Assembly: GCA_021740785.1 (NCBI GenBank)
Contig: JAIOZI010000012.1
Coordinates: forward strand, 1 to 64,000
Length of the DNA: 64,000 nt
Direction: 5' to 3'
From: Melioribacteraceae bacterium
GTDB lineage: Bacteria > Bacteroidota > Ignavibacteria > Ignavibacteriales > Melioribacteraceae
In this document: piece after piece, positions 46,422 to 56,100 of the stretch
Numbering within the stretch: position 1 is the first letter of the stretch
Layout: every line of letters begins with the position of its first letter
Notes under the pieces: model-generated
What the model saw: only the letters and a program-made list of their open reading frames with translations
Database searches by the model: none
Told to the model about the DNA's origin: nothing
Position numbers and translations under genes: made by a program

Positions 46422-46933
46422 TGAAAATAGGACCTAATTTTTCATCGTTTGGTGTCAGTTCAAAAGGAATGAGCATCCAAAGAAAAAAGATGGATTTAAT
46501 TTCGGAGAATATTGCAAACATCAGTACAACGAAGGCTGAAAATGGCAAACCATATCAAAAGAAATATCTACAGATAATGCAGGTTGATTCTTTATCCCCT
46601 GCACCTTTACGCACAAATAGCGGAAGCATTGGAATTGTTCGAACAAATTCCAACCATATGAGATTATCTAATACTCCCGGCTTAGGTGAGTTTGTTAAAT
46701 CTGCATCAGAAAATGATAAAATTGTTGCTGAAATAAAGAGTGATAATACAATGGGCAATATGGAATACATACCGGATCATCCGGATTCTGACGAAAATGG
46801 TTATGTAATAATGCCAAATGTAAATGTTGTAACTGAGATGGTTGACATGATTGCAGCCACTAGGAGTTATGAGGCTAATTTAACTGCATTTAATGCATCA
46901 AAACAAATGACAAAAGATTCATTGGAGATTTAA
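46418..46933 (+). CDS. flgC: Flagellar basal-body rod protein FlgC
   Basis: This 171-residue proximal rod protein has the N-terminal motif SSKGMSIQRKKMDLISENIANI and the C-terminal signature VIMPNVNVVTEMVDMIAATRSYEANLTAFNASKQM, diagnostic for FlgC. The ATG overlaps the end of flgB. It is slightly longer than typical FlgC in the loop between the two. Confidence 0.93.
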   Translation: MMKIGPNFSSFGVSSKGMSIQRKKMDLISENIANISTTKAENGKPYQKKYLQIMQVDSLSPAPLRTNSGSIGIVRTNSNHMRLSNTPGLGEFVKSASENDKIVAEIKSDNTMGNMEYIPDHPDSDENGYVIMPNVNVVTEMVDMIAATRSYEANLTAFNASKQMTKDSLEI

Positions 46934-46934
46934 T

Positions 46935-47180
46935 ATGAAAATTGGCGCCAATCCAGCAGGAAATTATTCACCTTTTATGGTAAATAAAACAGCGGCAGTA
47001 AAAAATTCAACTAAAACCATGAGCGCTGAAAAATCCGGCAGTATTAATGAAAATGAAAAATCATTCTTCAAAAATCTTTACCCGGAACAATCTTCTGAAA
47101 TAGATAATTATCATTTTTACAGCAAAGGCGGCAGTATGTCGGGAGTAAGCGTCGGTTCATTACTAGATAGAAGAGGATAA
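46935..47180 (+). CDS. Small protein between flgC and fliE, unknown
   Basis: This 81-residue protein starts 1 base after flgC and ends 1 base before fliE, so it is clearly a member of the operon. The N-terminal half is S/T/K-rich and probably disordered (MKIGANPAGNYSP). The C-terminal half has FFKNLYPEQSSEIDNYHFY and then a Gly/Ser-rich end, SGVSVGSLLDRRG. I cannot assign a family. It might be an export substrate or assembly factor of the rod-MS ring junction. Confidence 0.65.
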   Translation: MKIGANPAGNYSPFMVNKTAAVKNSTKTMSAEKSGSINENEKSFFKNLYPEQSSEIDNYHFYSKGGSMSGVSVGSLLDRRG

Positions 47181-47181
47181 A

Positions 47182-47469
47182 ATGAAAATTGATAGTTCAA
47201 TTAATATCTCAAAATTTTTACCGAAAGATAAACCGCATGAGAGCCGAAAAACAGATGGCTTCGGGGAGCTGGTCGGCGGTTTTATTGAACAGGTAAAAAG
47301 TGAGCAGCAGAATTCAGTAAGTAAAATGAATGAATTTATAACAGGCGGTGATGTTGAAATTCATGAAGTTATGATCGCCGGAGAAAAAGCCAAAACAAGT
47401 TTAGACTTATTGATTGAATTAAGAAACAAAACTTTGGATATGTATAAAGAAATTACGAGGATGCAATAA
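47182..47469 (+). CDS. fliE: Flagellar hook-basal body protein FliE
   Basis: This 95-residue adaptor joins the MS ring to the rod. Family features are FGELVGGFIEQVKSEQQNSV and the C-terminal VMIAGEKAKTSLDLLIELRNKTLDMYKEITRMQ. Size and place between flgBC and fliF fit. Confidence 0.9.
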   Translation: MKIDSSINISKFLPKDKPHESRKTDGFGELVGGFIEQVKSEQQNSVSKMNEFITGGDVEIHEVMIAGEKAKTSLDLLIELRNKTLDMYKEITRMQ

Positions 47470-47471
47470 CT

Positions 47472-49073
47472 GTGGAAGATCCTAAAAATTCTGTTAATGC
47501 TTTTTTAAGCATTTTAAAAAAGCTTTCGGTACAGCAAAAAATTCTGGTTGGAATTGTATTCATAACAACAATCATAATGCTGGCTTTTGTTTTATTTTTG
47601 TTTAACGAGCCTAATTATCAACGATTATATTCCAGCTTAACCCCGGATGATGCAGCAAAAGTTTTGGAAGAACTCAGCGCTCAGAAAATACCATATAAAA
47701 TTGATGATGATGGGCGCACAATAAAAGTCCCGGCAGAAAAGGTTTATGAATTACGATTAAAAATGGCGGGTAAAGGAATTCCAAATTCGGGAATAATTGG
47801 GTATGAAATTTTTGATAAGAATACGCTTGGAATGTCGGACTTTATGCAGAAGTTAAATTTTAAGCGAGCTTTGGAAGGGGAGCTTTCACGAACTATTGCC
47901 GAACAGAATGGAGTGCAATCTGCGAGAGTACAGATCGTGATACCTGAAAAATCTATCTTCAAAGATGAACACAAACCTACTACTGCATCTGTTGTACTTA
48001 AACTTCATTCCCGCAACGCACTTGTTGATGAAAATATTTATGCTATTACTCATTTGGTTGCCAGCAGCGTTGAAGGATTAGAGCCTGAAAAAGTAACTAT
48101 TCTGGATACTCAGGGTAGGTTGCTTACAAAAGAAGAAGAAGATAATACTTTAGCCGAGGTAAGCGGTAAGCAATATGAAATTAAAGGAAAAATTGAAAAT
48201 TATTTATCGTCTAAAGCTCAGAGCATTCTCGACAATATTTTAGGTTACGGTAATGCAATTGTAAAGGTCAATGTCGATTTGGATTTTACCCAGATAGATA
48301 AGACCATGGAACGTTACGATCCGGATTCACAAGTAGCTATTAGTGAACAGACAGTAACAACTGAAAGTACAGGGCGCAGTATGAGCGATTCGAATGCGGT
48401 TATAAGTCAAAATTCTGTTACTAACTATGAGTTAAGTAAATCAATTGAGAGAGTGATAGAGGGTTCCGGCAATATTAAGAGAATAACAGTTGCTGCAGTT
48501 GTTAATGGCATTCCGAAAGAGATTAAAACTAAAGATAAAACCGAAACAGTAATTGAACCCAGATCAGAACAACAACTGCAGCAATTGGAACAATTAGTTA
48601 GAAGAGCAATTGGAATAAATGATGGACGGAAAGATGAAATTTCCATTATTAGTTTCCCATTCGAAAATAACCAGTTTGAAGGGATGGAAGAAACTACTGT
48701 CGAAAACGTCGATTTCATAAAAGAATATTCAAATTACATATTATTTGTTCTTGCCGCTATTGCAGCGTTGTTTGTATTAAAATCACTTATGACCAAACTG
48801 AAAAACGAAAAGATTATAATCGGTACAGTTGATAATGGAAATAGTTATGAAGATTTAGCTTCGGTATCTGCAGGAAATAGTTCGCTCTCACGTTCGATGA
48901 GAATTCCGGGAAATAAGAAAAAATTATTAGAAGTTGGCGATATAGAAGAAGAAATTTCGGATGAAGCACATGAGAAAAAAGTAAAACAGGAAAAGATAGT
49001 TAATTACGTAGCAAAAAATCCGACTGATGCGGCAAGACTAATAAATTCATGGTTAAGGGAGGATGAATATTAG
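47472..49073 (+). CDS. fliF: Flagellar MS-ring protein FliF
   Basis: This 533-residue protein forms the MS ring in the inner membrane. The first membrane helix is at about 23-45, the ring-building motif domains follow (e.g. DGRTIKVPAEKVYELRLKMA, GYEIFDKNTLGMSDFMQ, ARVQIVIPEKSIF), and a second helix lies near 415-435 (YILFVLAAIAALFVLKSL). The C-terminal tail ends AARLINSWLREDEY, the FliG-binding peptide. The start is GTG at 47472. It overlaps the fliG reading frame if fliG begins at 49063. Confidence 0.95.
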   Translation: MEDPKNSVNAFLSILKKLSVQQKILVGIVFITTIIMLAFVLFLFNEPNYQRLYSSLTPDDAAKVLEELSAQKIPYKIDDDGRTIKVPAEKVYELRLKMAGKGIPNSGIIGYEIFDKNTLGMSDFMQKLNFKRALEGELSRTIAEQNGVQSARVQIVIPEKSIFKDEHKPTTASVVLKLHSRNALVDENIYAITHLVASSVEGLEPEKVTILDTQGRLLTKEEEDNTLAEVSGKQYEIKGKIENYLSSKAQSILDNILGYGNAIVKVNVDLDFTQIDKTMERYDPDSQVAISEQTVTTESTGRSMSDSNAVISQNSVTNYELSKSIERVIEGSGNIKRITVAAVVNGIPKEIKTKDKTETVIEPRSEQQLQQLEQLVRRAIGINDGRKDEISIISFPFENNQFEGMEETTVENVDFIKEYSNYILFVLAAIAALFVLKSLMTKLKNEKIIIGTVDNGNSYEDLASVSAGNSSLSRSMRIPGNKKKLLEVGDIEEEISDEAHEKKVKQEKIVNYVAKNPTDAARLINSWLREDEY

Positions 49074-49074
49074 T

Positions 49075-50100
49075 ATGCAAAAATCTGATGTAAAATTAGA
49101 AACCTTAACGGGCTTGCAAAAAGCAGCGCTCTTATTAATTGCCTTAAATGTGGAGAATGCATCTCAAGTATTTAGAAGTTTAGACCCAATGGATGTTGAG
49201 GCAATTTCAACAGAAATAAGCCGGGTAAGAAATATACCTTCGAATGTTGTTGATGATGTTCTGGATGATTATTACAACATGGTAACTGCCAGAGAGTATG
49301 CATTAGAAGGCGGTCTCGAATATGCTCAAAAAGTGCTTGAGAAATCTTTTGGTTTAACCAAGGCGCTGGAAATAATCGATAAAGTTAAAAATGTAACAAC
49401 GCTTCATGGATTTGATGTGCTGAAAAAAGCTGATTCTGTTCAACTTGTGAATTTTTTAAGTAAAGAACATCCGCAGACAATTGCCCTTATTCTATCTCAT
49501 CTTAATCCCGAACAGACTGCAGAGGCATTGAAGGAATTGCCTGAGGATATGAAATCCGACATCACATTTAGAATTGCAACACTCGGGAAAATTTCACCGA
49601 GTACTTTAAAACAGATTGAAAAGGTAGTTGATGAAATGGCAGGCCAGTCAATTAATCAATCACTGAGTAAACTTGGCGGACCGAAAAGCGTGGCTAATAT
49701 TCTTAATCGAACAAGTGTTTTAACCAGCAAAGAAATACTAGCCGAAATTGAACAGAAGAACCCGGATGTAGCTAACGAAATAAAAAGATTAATGTTTCTG
49801 TTTGATGATATCATTCATCTTCAGGATAAGGATATTCAGAGAATATTGAAAGAAGTTGACCGTAAAGATTTAGCCCTTTCGCTTAAAATTAGTGATGATG
49901 GTGCAAAAGAAAAAATATTCAAGAACATGTCTGAACGGGCTGTGGATCTCCTAAAAGAAGAACTTGAATTTATGGGTCCGATAAAACTAAAAGAAGTTGA
50001 AGATGCTCAGTCGAGAATTGTGGATATAATTAAAGAATTAGAAGAACAGGAAGAAATAACAATTAACTTCAGGGGAGGCGCCGAAGAGGTATATGTCTAG
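49075..50100 (+). CDS. fliG: Flagellar motor switch protein FliG
   Basis: This protein of about 341 residues couples the MS ring to torque generation. The N-terminal domain has LTGLQKAALLLIALNVE; the middle has FLSKEHPQTIALILSHL with the EHPQTIA motif; the C-terminal domain has MFLFDDIIHLQDKDIQRILKEVD with charged torque-helix residues. AAGGGAGG abuts the ATG at 49063 with no spacing, so the ATG at 49075 (12 bases away) is preferred; neither spacing is ideal. It ends 8 bases inside the fliH start. Confidence 0.94.
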   Translation: MQKSDVKLETLTGLQKAALLLIALNVENASQVFRSLDPMDVEAISTEISRVRNIPSNVVDDVLDDYYNMVTAREYALEGGLEYAQKVLEKSFGLTKALEIIDKVKNVTTLHGFDVLKKADSVQLVNFLSKEHPQTIALILSHLNPEQTAEALKELPEDMKSDITFRIATLGKISPSTLKQIEKVVDEMAGQSINQSLSKLGGPKSVANILNRTSVLTSKEILAEIEQKNPDVANEIKRLMFLFDDIIHLQDKDIQRILKEVDRKDLALSLKISDDGAKEKIFKNMSERAVDLLKEELEFMGPIKLKEVEDAQSRIVDIIKELEEQEEITINFRGGAEEVYV

Positions 50101-50731
50101 TGTACTCAAGCTAAACTTAGCGCAAAAATACAGAAAGCCAAAGATAATTTTGGCGCCTGATGATTTTAATGTTGATGGTGATTCATCTGATCCGATGGAT
50201 ATTTTAATGATTGAAAAAGAGAACAGCTACTCCGAAGGTTTGGAGAACGGATACAGAAAAGCTAAAGAAGAATTAGAGCAGGAATATATAAATAAAGCAA
50301 TAAACCGCTCCGAGGAATTTTACAACGTACTATCAAGCTTTGAAAATCAGATAAACAATTATTCCGAGGCTTTCGATCAAATAGTGATTGCCCTTTCGGT
50401 TAAGATTGCTGAAAAGATAATTAGAAAAAAGATAGAAAATAACGGCACCATTGAGGAAGTATTGCAAGAATCTCTCAAAAAGATAATCGGTGCGAATAAG
50501 GTAATTGTAAAAATAAATGAAAAGGATTATGAATTTTTAGAAAATGAAAGCAAAATTGATAATTACCTTAAATCATTCCAAAAAATTGTTTTTGAAAAAG
50601 ATGAGAGCATTAAGCAGGGCGGTTGTTTTATTGATACTGAAATAGGAAACGTTGATGCGAGGATTGAAACGCAATTAAAAGAGCTGCAGAAGAAAATCAG
50701 TTTGACCATGGAAACAGAAGAAGAATTATGA
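50093..50731 (+). CDS. fliH: Flagellar export apparatus protein FliH
   Basis: This 212-residue peripheral export protein holds the ATPase FliI in its inactive or cycling state. There is a Glu/Lys-rich coiled coil in the middle (EGLENGYRKAKEELEQEYINKA), followed by a VATPase-E-like C-terminal domain (IALSVKIAEKIIRKKI, SIKQGGCFIDTEIGNVDARI). It overlaps fliG by 8 bases and fliI by 4 (ATGA). Confidence 0.88.
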   Translation: MSSVLKLNLAQKYRKPKIILAPDDFNVDGDSSDPMDILMIEKENSYSEGLENGYRKAKEELEQEYINKAINRSEEFYNVLSSFENQINNYSEAFDQIVIALSVKIAEKIIRKKIENNGTIEEVLQESLKKIIGANKVIVKINEKDYEFLENESKIDNYLKSFQKIVFEKDESIKQGGCFIDTEIGNVDARIETQLKELQKKISLTMETEEEL

Positions 50732-52062
50732 AAGAACTATCTGAATTTTATATTACCAAGTACGGTACATTGATTGATAGTCTTAATTTAATTAAGATGA
50801 ATGGACGAGTTACCGATGTTGTCGGGTTGATCATAGAATCGATTGGACCAAATGTCTCACTTGGTGAAATATGTACAGTCAGAGATCAAACAGGAAAGAA
50901 AGTATGCAACTGCGAAGTTGTTGGATTTAAAGAAGGCAAAGTGCTTACAATCGCACTAGATGAAATCGAAAATATTTCGCCGGCATGTGAGATAATAAGT
51001 GAGGGTCATAGGTTTAAAGTTGGACTTGGAGTTAATCTTCTCGGGAGAATTCTGGATGGATTCGGAAGACCAATTGATGAGAAAGGTGACTTAAATATTG
51101 AATCCTACAGAAGTATAAACCGTGTACCTCCAAACCCGCTGAGCAGGAAAAGAATAGCCGAGCCTTTACAGACAGGAATAAGAGCTATTGACGGGATCTT
51201 AACTTGCGGGAAAGGACAGCGGGTAGGAATATTTGCAGGAAGCGGTGTCGGCAAAAGTGTAATGCTCAGTATGATTGCACGTAACACGAATGCAGATGTT
51301 AACGTGATTGTACTGGTCGGTGAGCGGGGAAGAGAAGTTAGAGAGTTTATTGAAAAGGATCTTGGTGAAGAAGGACTGAAAAGATCTGTTGTTGTAGTTG
51401 CTACTAGTGATAAACCTGCATTGATGAGAATTAAAGCTGCATTCATTGGCACTACAATTGCCGAATATTTCCGTGATCTCGGCAAAGATGTTGTACTCAT
51501 GATGGATTCGGTAACACGGTTTGCAATGGCGCAGCGTGAAGTTGGATTAACCATCGGAGAGCCTCCGACATCAAAAGGATATACTCCCTCTGTATTTGCT
51601 GTGCTACCCAAATTACTTGAACGAACCGGAACATCACTTACCGGTACGATTACCGGGTTCTATACAGTATTGGTGGATGGAGATGATCTTAATGAACCTA
51701 TCGCTGATGCAGCCAGGTCAATTCTTGATGGTCATGTTGTTTTATCACGAAAATTAGCAGCGAAAGGACATTTCCCGGCAATCGATACTTTGATGAGTGT
51801 AAGCAGGGTAATGCCTGATATTGTTGATGACTCTCATCGTAAACGAGCCGGTGAATTTAATGAAATTCTATCTACTTATAATGAGGCGGAAGATTTAATT
51901 AGTATCGGGGCATATGTTAAAGGCAGCAATCCGCAAATCGATCATTCGCTTACAAAAATCAATCATCTTCGAAGTTTCTTAAAACAAGATATGAATGAAA
52001 AATCCACAATTGATGAAGCAATAGAAAAATTAAATAAGATAGTAGAACTACCGTTAGGCTGA
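50728..52062 (+). CDS. fliI: Flagellum-specific ATPase FliI
   Basis: This 444-residue AAA-like ATPase of the type III export apparatus has Walker A GSGVGKS near residue 171, Walker B LMMDSVTRFAMAQREVGL, and the switch region GEPPTSKGYTPSVF. The C-terminal helical domain has GAYVKGSNPQID. It closely follows FliI length and motif order. ATGA overlap with fliH and TGATG overlap with fliJ indicate coupled translation. Confidence 0.96.
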   Translation: MKELSEFYITKYGTLIDSLNLIKMNGRVTDVVGLIIESIGPNVSLGEICTVRDQTGKKVCNCEVVGFKEGKVLTIALDEIENISPACEIISEGHRFKVGLGVNLLGRILDGFGRPIDEKGDLNIESYRSINRVPPNPLSRKRIAEPLQTGIRAIDGILTCGKGQRVGIFAGSGVGKSVMLSMIARNTNADVNVIVLVGERGREVREFIEKDLGEEGLKRSVVVVATSDKPALMRIKAAFIGTTIAEYFRDLGKDVVLMMDSVTRFAMAQREVGLTIGEPPTSKGYTPSVFAVLPKLLERTGTSLTGTITGFYTVLVDGDDLNEPIADAARSILDGHVVLSRKLAAKGHFPAIDTLMSVSRVMPDIVDDSHRKRAGEFNEILSTYNEAEDLISIGAYVKGSNPQIDHSLTKINHLRSFLKQDMNEKSTIDEAIEKLNKIVELPLG

Positions 52063-52490
52063 TGAAAAAGTTTCGTTTTAAATATCAAACCGTAATCAAG
52101 ACTAAAGAGATATTTCTTGAAAAGAAAATGAAGGAAATTGCACTTGTAGAAAGAGAAATAGAGAATATAAACGGGATGATTCTAGAGCATAGAAAAGAAA
52201 GGAAAAATGCCGCTAAAGAAAAACTGGGCAGCCCAATTAATAATTCTACCGATATGAAATTTGTGAATAATTTCCAGAGATACATCGATTCGAAAATTGA
52301 CAGTTGCAAAAAACAACTAGTTGAAAAAGAAAAAGTTCGTGGTCTTTTGGTCTCGGAGTTAATGACTATTTACAAGGAATTAAAAATTCATGAAAATCTG
52401 AAAGAAAAACATCATGAAAATTATATGATAGAATTCAAAAGAGAAGAGCAAAAAGAAATTGATGAAATTGCATCCAATAGATCAAGATAG
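52062..52490 (+). CDS. fliJ: Flagellar export chaperone FliJ
   Basis: This 142-residue protein is almost all coiled coil, with FKYQTVIKTKEIFLEKKMKE at the N-terminus and a C-terminal EKHHENYMIEFKREEQKEID. It matches FliJ in size and in place after fliI. FliJ acts as the stalk of the export ATPase. The family has little sequence identity, so context carries much of the call. Confidence 0.82.
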   Translation: MKKFRFKYQTVIKTKEIFLEKKMKEIALVEREIENINGMILEHRKERKNAAKEKLGSPINNSTDMKFVNNFQRYIDSKIDSCKKQLVEKEKVRGLLVSELMTIYKELKIHENLKEKHHENYMIEFKREEQKEIDEIASNRSR

Positions 52491-52502
52491 CGGGGAATTC
52501 AA

Positions 52503-53102
52503 GTGAAGAATTTAATAACATATATTTTGGTGTTCTTTATGGCATTCATGTTTGTCACATCCGGCATCGTTTATCTAAATCAAAAGTATGTGAATATATT
52601 CAAATTCGACTTCCGGGAAGCTGAAGCAAAAAGGGTTAGTGAATTAAGAAAATTATCAGCAAATGATTTTATGAAAATCCGGGAAGCTGTATATACTCAA
52701 ATTAAATCGGAATTAGATGAATCGAAAAAGGATGATACAAAGGTATCTATCGATTCGACATATTTAACAACGATGAATGAAAACGTATCAAAGATTGATA
52801 AACTTTCGGAGGAGTTTAATAAAATAGCGCAGTTGAGAAAAGATAATTCTCAAAAGGACAAAAAAATAAAGGAATTGGAATCGCAGAGTAAGATACGCCA
52901 GGATAGTATTTATAATGAATGGGTTAAAGCAACAGTGAAATTATATGAGTCTATGGATTCAAAAGATGCAGCTAAATTTATTCAGAAATATTCCGATAAT
53001 GTTGCTAGAGACTTAATATATACAATGAAAAAGAAAAAAGCTGCTGCAATACTTAGTAATCTAAACCCGGATATGGTTATAAATCTTACAAAGGCTCAAT
53101 AA
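52503..53102 (+). CDS. MotE/FlbB-like membrane protein with MgtE-N-like C-terminus
   Basis: This 199-residue protein has one N-terminal membrane helix (about 5-26), a coiled coil (about 85-145) and a C-terminal helical domain like the N-domain of MgtE and MotE: SKDAAKFIQKYSDNVARDLIYTMKKKKAAAILSNL. Such proteins between fliJ and fliK support stator or collar assembly in other bacteria (MotE, FlbB). The GTG start at 52503 follows GGGGA. It overlaps the fliK start by one base (TAATG). Confidence 0.75.
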   Translation: MKNLITYILVFFMAFMFVTSGIVYLNQKYVNIFKFDFREAEAKRVSELRKLSANDFMKIREAVYTQIKSELDESKKDDTKVSIDSTYLTTMNENVSKIDKLSEEFNKIAQLRKDNSQKDKKIKELESQSKIRQDSIYNEWVKATVKLYESMDSKDAAKFIQKYSDNVARDLIYTMKKKKAAAILSNLNPDMVINLTKAQ

Positions 53103-56100
53103 TGATTTTGAATTCACTTTTCTTACAAAATAATTTTAATTCTGAAAACAGCTCCGCGGCAAACAACGGCACACAAAAAAGAACAAACAATTATTTATTC
53201 GCCGATATAATCAAATTGGCTTCAGGCAAAGAGCAGAGTCAAATAGAATTGATGACAGATAAAAAATTTCATTTGCCCGGTGAAAAATCACTTCCTGAAG
53301 CAGTTGAAGAATTAAAAATGCTGTGGAATGATCCCGATGATGCATCAAAATTTGAGGGAAGCGAGAGTGTGTTAAATAATATTTTAAAAAATATTATTGA
53401 TGATATACTTGAACAGGAATTTCCAGAATCATCTCTAGTTATAAAGGATTCCGGTATAAAGAAGGAGCTAAGAGCAATACTCGGTGGAAATGCTGATAAA
53501 CCGGAATTGAAAATACTTCAGCCGAAAACGGAAAATGGTTCTCAAGCGACTGAGATAGAAAAAGTAATTGAAAGTATATTAAGCCTCTCTGATGAGAATA
53601 GTTTTGTTATTTTGGATAATTCATCGGATAAGCAGAATTTCATACATCTGGAAAAGGAAATTCAATCAAACCCGGGATTGAAAAATTTAGATATAAATAC
53701 TGGTAGTGAAGAATCCAAGTTTATTATGAGGTTATATGATTTTGAGTCACTCTACAACGCTGCTCAAAAACTTGAAGAAACAAGCACGAACAGACCGAAT
53801 GTAGTTATCCTAAACCTTTCTTCTTTTCAAAAAGCGAAAACAAATAGCGAAAATGTTGAAGAGAATGATCAACAATTGGTAAGCAGTGAAATTAGTAATG
53901 CGGAAATTGAAGGGAAAGGATTATCAGAGGCAAATGAAAACGAGCAAATAACTGATGTGACTGAAATAGTTAATAAAAATTTGGATGAAAATATTACTGT
54001 CAGTCAATCTATAAATCCTGAGATAACTAATAAAGAAATAATTAATAATTCTCCTTTAGTTAGCAGTACGAAACAAAGTGATTCACAAGTCTTCCCAGAG
54101 AATAAGTCCGGGGAAAACAAAGTAAATAGTGAATCAAAACCTGGGAAGAAATTAATTCCGGAAAATGAAAATATTACAAATAAAAAACATGCAAGTAAAG
54201 CGGATGGTGAAGTAAAGGGTGAATCTATTACAAACCAGCCGGATAAAAAATCATCAAGCACCCAAATTCCGGTTAGCAGCAAAGAAGAACTCAAACAGGT
54301 TTTCCGGGCAAGTAACTCAAGCAATATAATTGAGAATGGAAAATCGCTGCAGTCAAATGGAAAATCCGATTCACCGGGTGACGTTAGGGTATTTGTTTAT
54401 AAGAAAAATCCCGGTCTTGTTCATGTAACAACCAGTAAACAATTGGAAGAAGTACAAAAATATTTTGTTAAGAACGGCTCGGGAAAAATAAATCCGAAAG
54501 AAAATATTACTGTCAATGGACAAACAAAATCCGAACCTTCCAAAATAGAAGCGGGACTAGCTAATTCACCTAAGAAAGGAAGTGCTGTAGAAATCGAGTT
54601 GAATGAAAAAACTGTTCAGCAAAATAAATCAAATAATACGGCGGCAAAAGTAAACGGTAATAATGTAACAGGTAATAAAGAATTTACAATTGATAAGAAA
54701 CCTGTTAATTCGAATGGAAAAATTGAGCAATTACAGACGGAGCAAAGTAAATCCGGGTTCCAGAAGAATGATGAAATAAAGATTGAAAAGAGCATTAAAA
54801 ATGATGCCGGCAAAATAGAAGGTACTGAAATAAACAAAGCTGAAAAAACAACTACTAAACCCGTGAATGCTGATCCGGTAAAGATTTCGTTAAAGAGTCC
54901 GGCTAAAATATCTGCCAGCGGTAAGATAAATGTTCACAATACTATTAATCGAATGATGGATTCAAACCCAAGTATTAAAGTAGAACAAATAACGAAAAAT
55001 CAACCTGGTGATTCAAAGCAAAATGTGAATGCTAATCAGAAATTGCATAAAAATTTTGAAATCAACTTTTCTAAAAACACACACGGTCTAAAACTATCTG
55101 CTGATCATTCAAAAATTGAAGGCAAAAATATTAATGAAGCTACAGCGGCTAAACCTATTCAGCAAAAAGGAGAAATTCAATTAACCAATGATCTAAAAAC
55201 AAAATCTCCCGAATTGAATTCAAAAGAAATTATTTCAGCAGAGAAAGCAAAAATATCAACAGAACATGCTAAAGTTGATCAAGTAAAACCACAGATTAAA
55301 AAGGAAGTATCCCAATCAGGTATGCCCAAAGCAGCAAATTCGAAAGCGCCTGAATTGAATATAACGAATGATGCTGCGGAGAAAAAAGAAAAAGTATTTA
55401 CAGAACAAATAAAAGCTGATCAGGTAAAACCACAGATTGATAAGGAAGTATTGCAAACAGATACGCATAAATCAACAAATTCGAAAGCGCCTGAATTGAA
55501 TGTAAGGGATGATGCTGCAGAGAAAAAAGAAAAAGTATTTACAGGTCAAATAAAAGTTGATCATGTAAAATCGAAGATGAATAAGGAAGTATCGCAAACA
55601 GATTCGCCGAAATCTGCAAATTCAAAAGCGTATGAATTTAATATAATGGATACTGCTTCGGATAAGAAAATAAAAGTAATTACAGAACAGATAAAAGTTA
55701 ATCAAGCAAAACCTGAGTCTGTTAAAGAAGTAACAATTCCATCAATGAAACCTGTGAAAAATGAAAATAAACCGGCAGCACAGAAAGAAGTACAATCTAC
55801 TGGAAATAAAGTTATCGAGAATGAAAGTCCTATGACTCGAAAATCGGTAGCGGAGAGCAAAGAAACATTAATAAGTAAAAAGAGTTCGCCGGAAGTTAAG
55901 CACCATAATGAACCAAAAGTAATTGCTTCAACGAAGAATCCGGAAAGTAGAAAAATTGATGCAAAACAAGAAAGCCAAATTAATATAAATGAAAGAGTAA
56001 TAACTGAATCCGATTCGTCGGAAAATATAAAGATAAATGAAAAGCCGGAAGCAAAAATTATTAACGATAATCAAAATTATAACCGGGCTAAAATTGTTGG

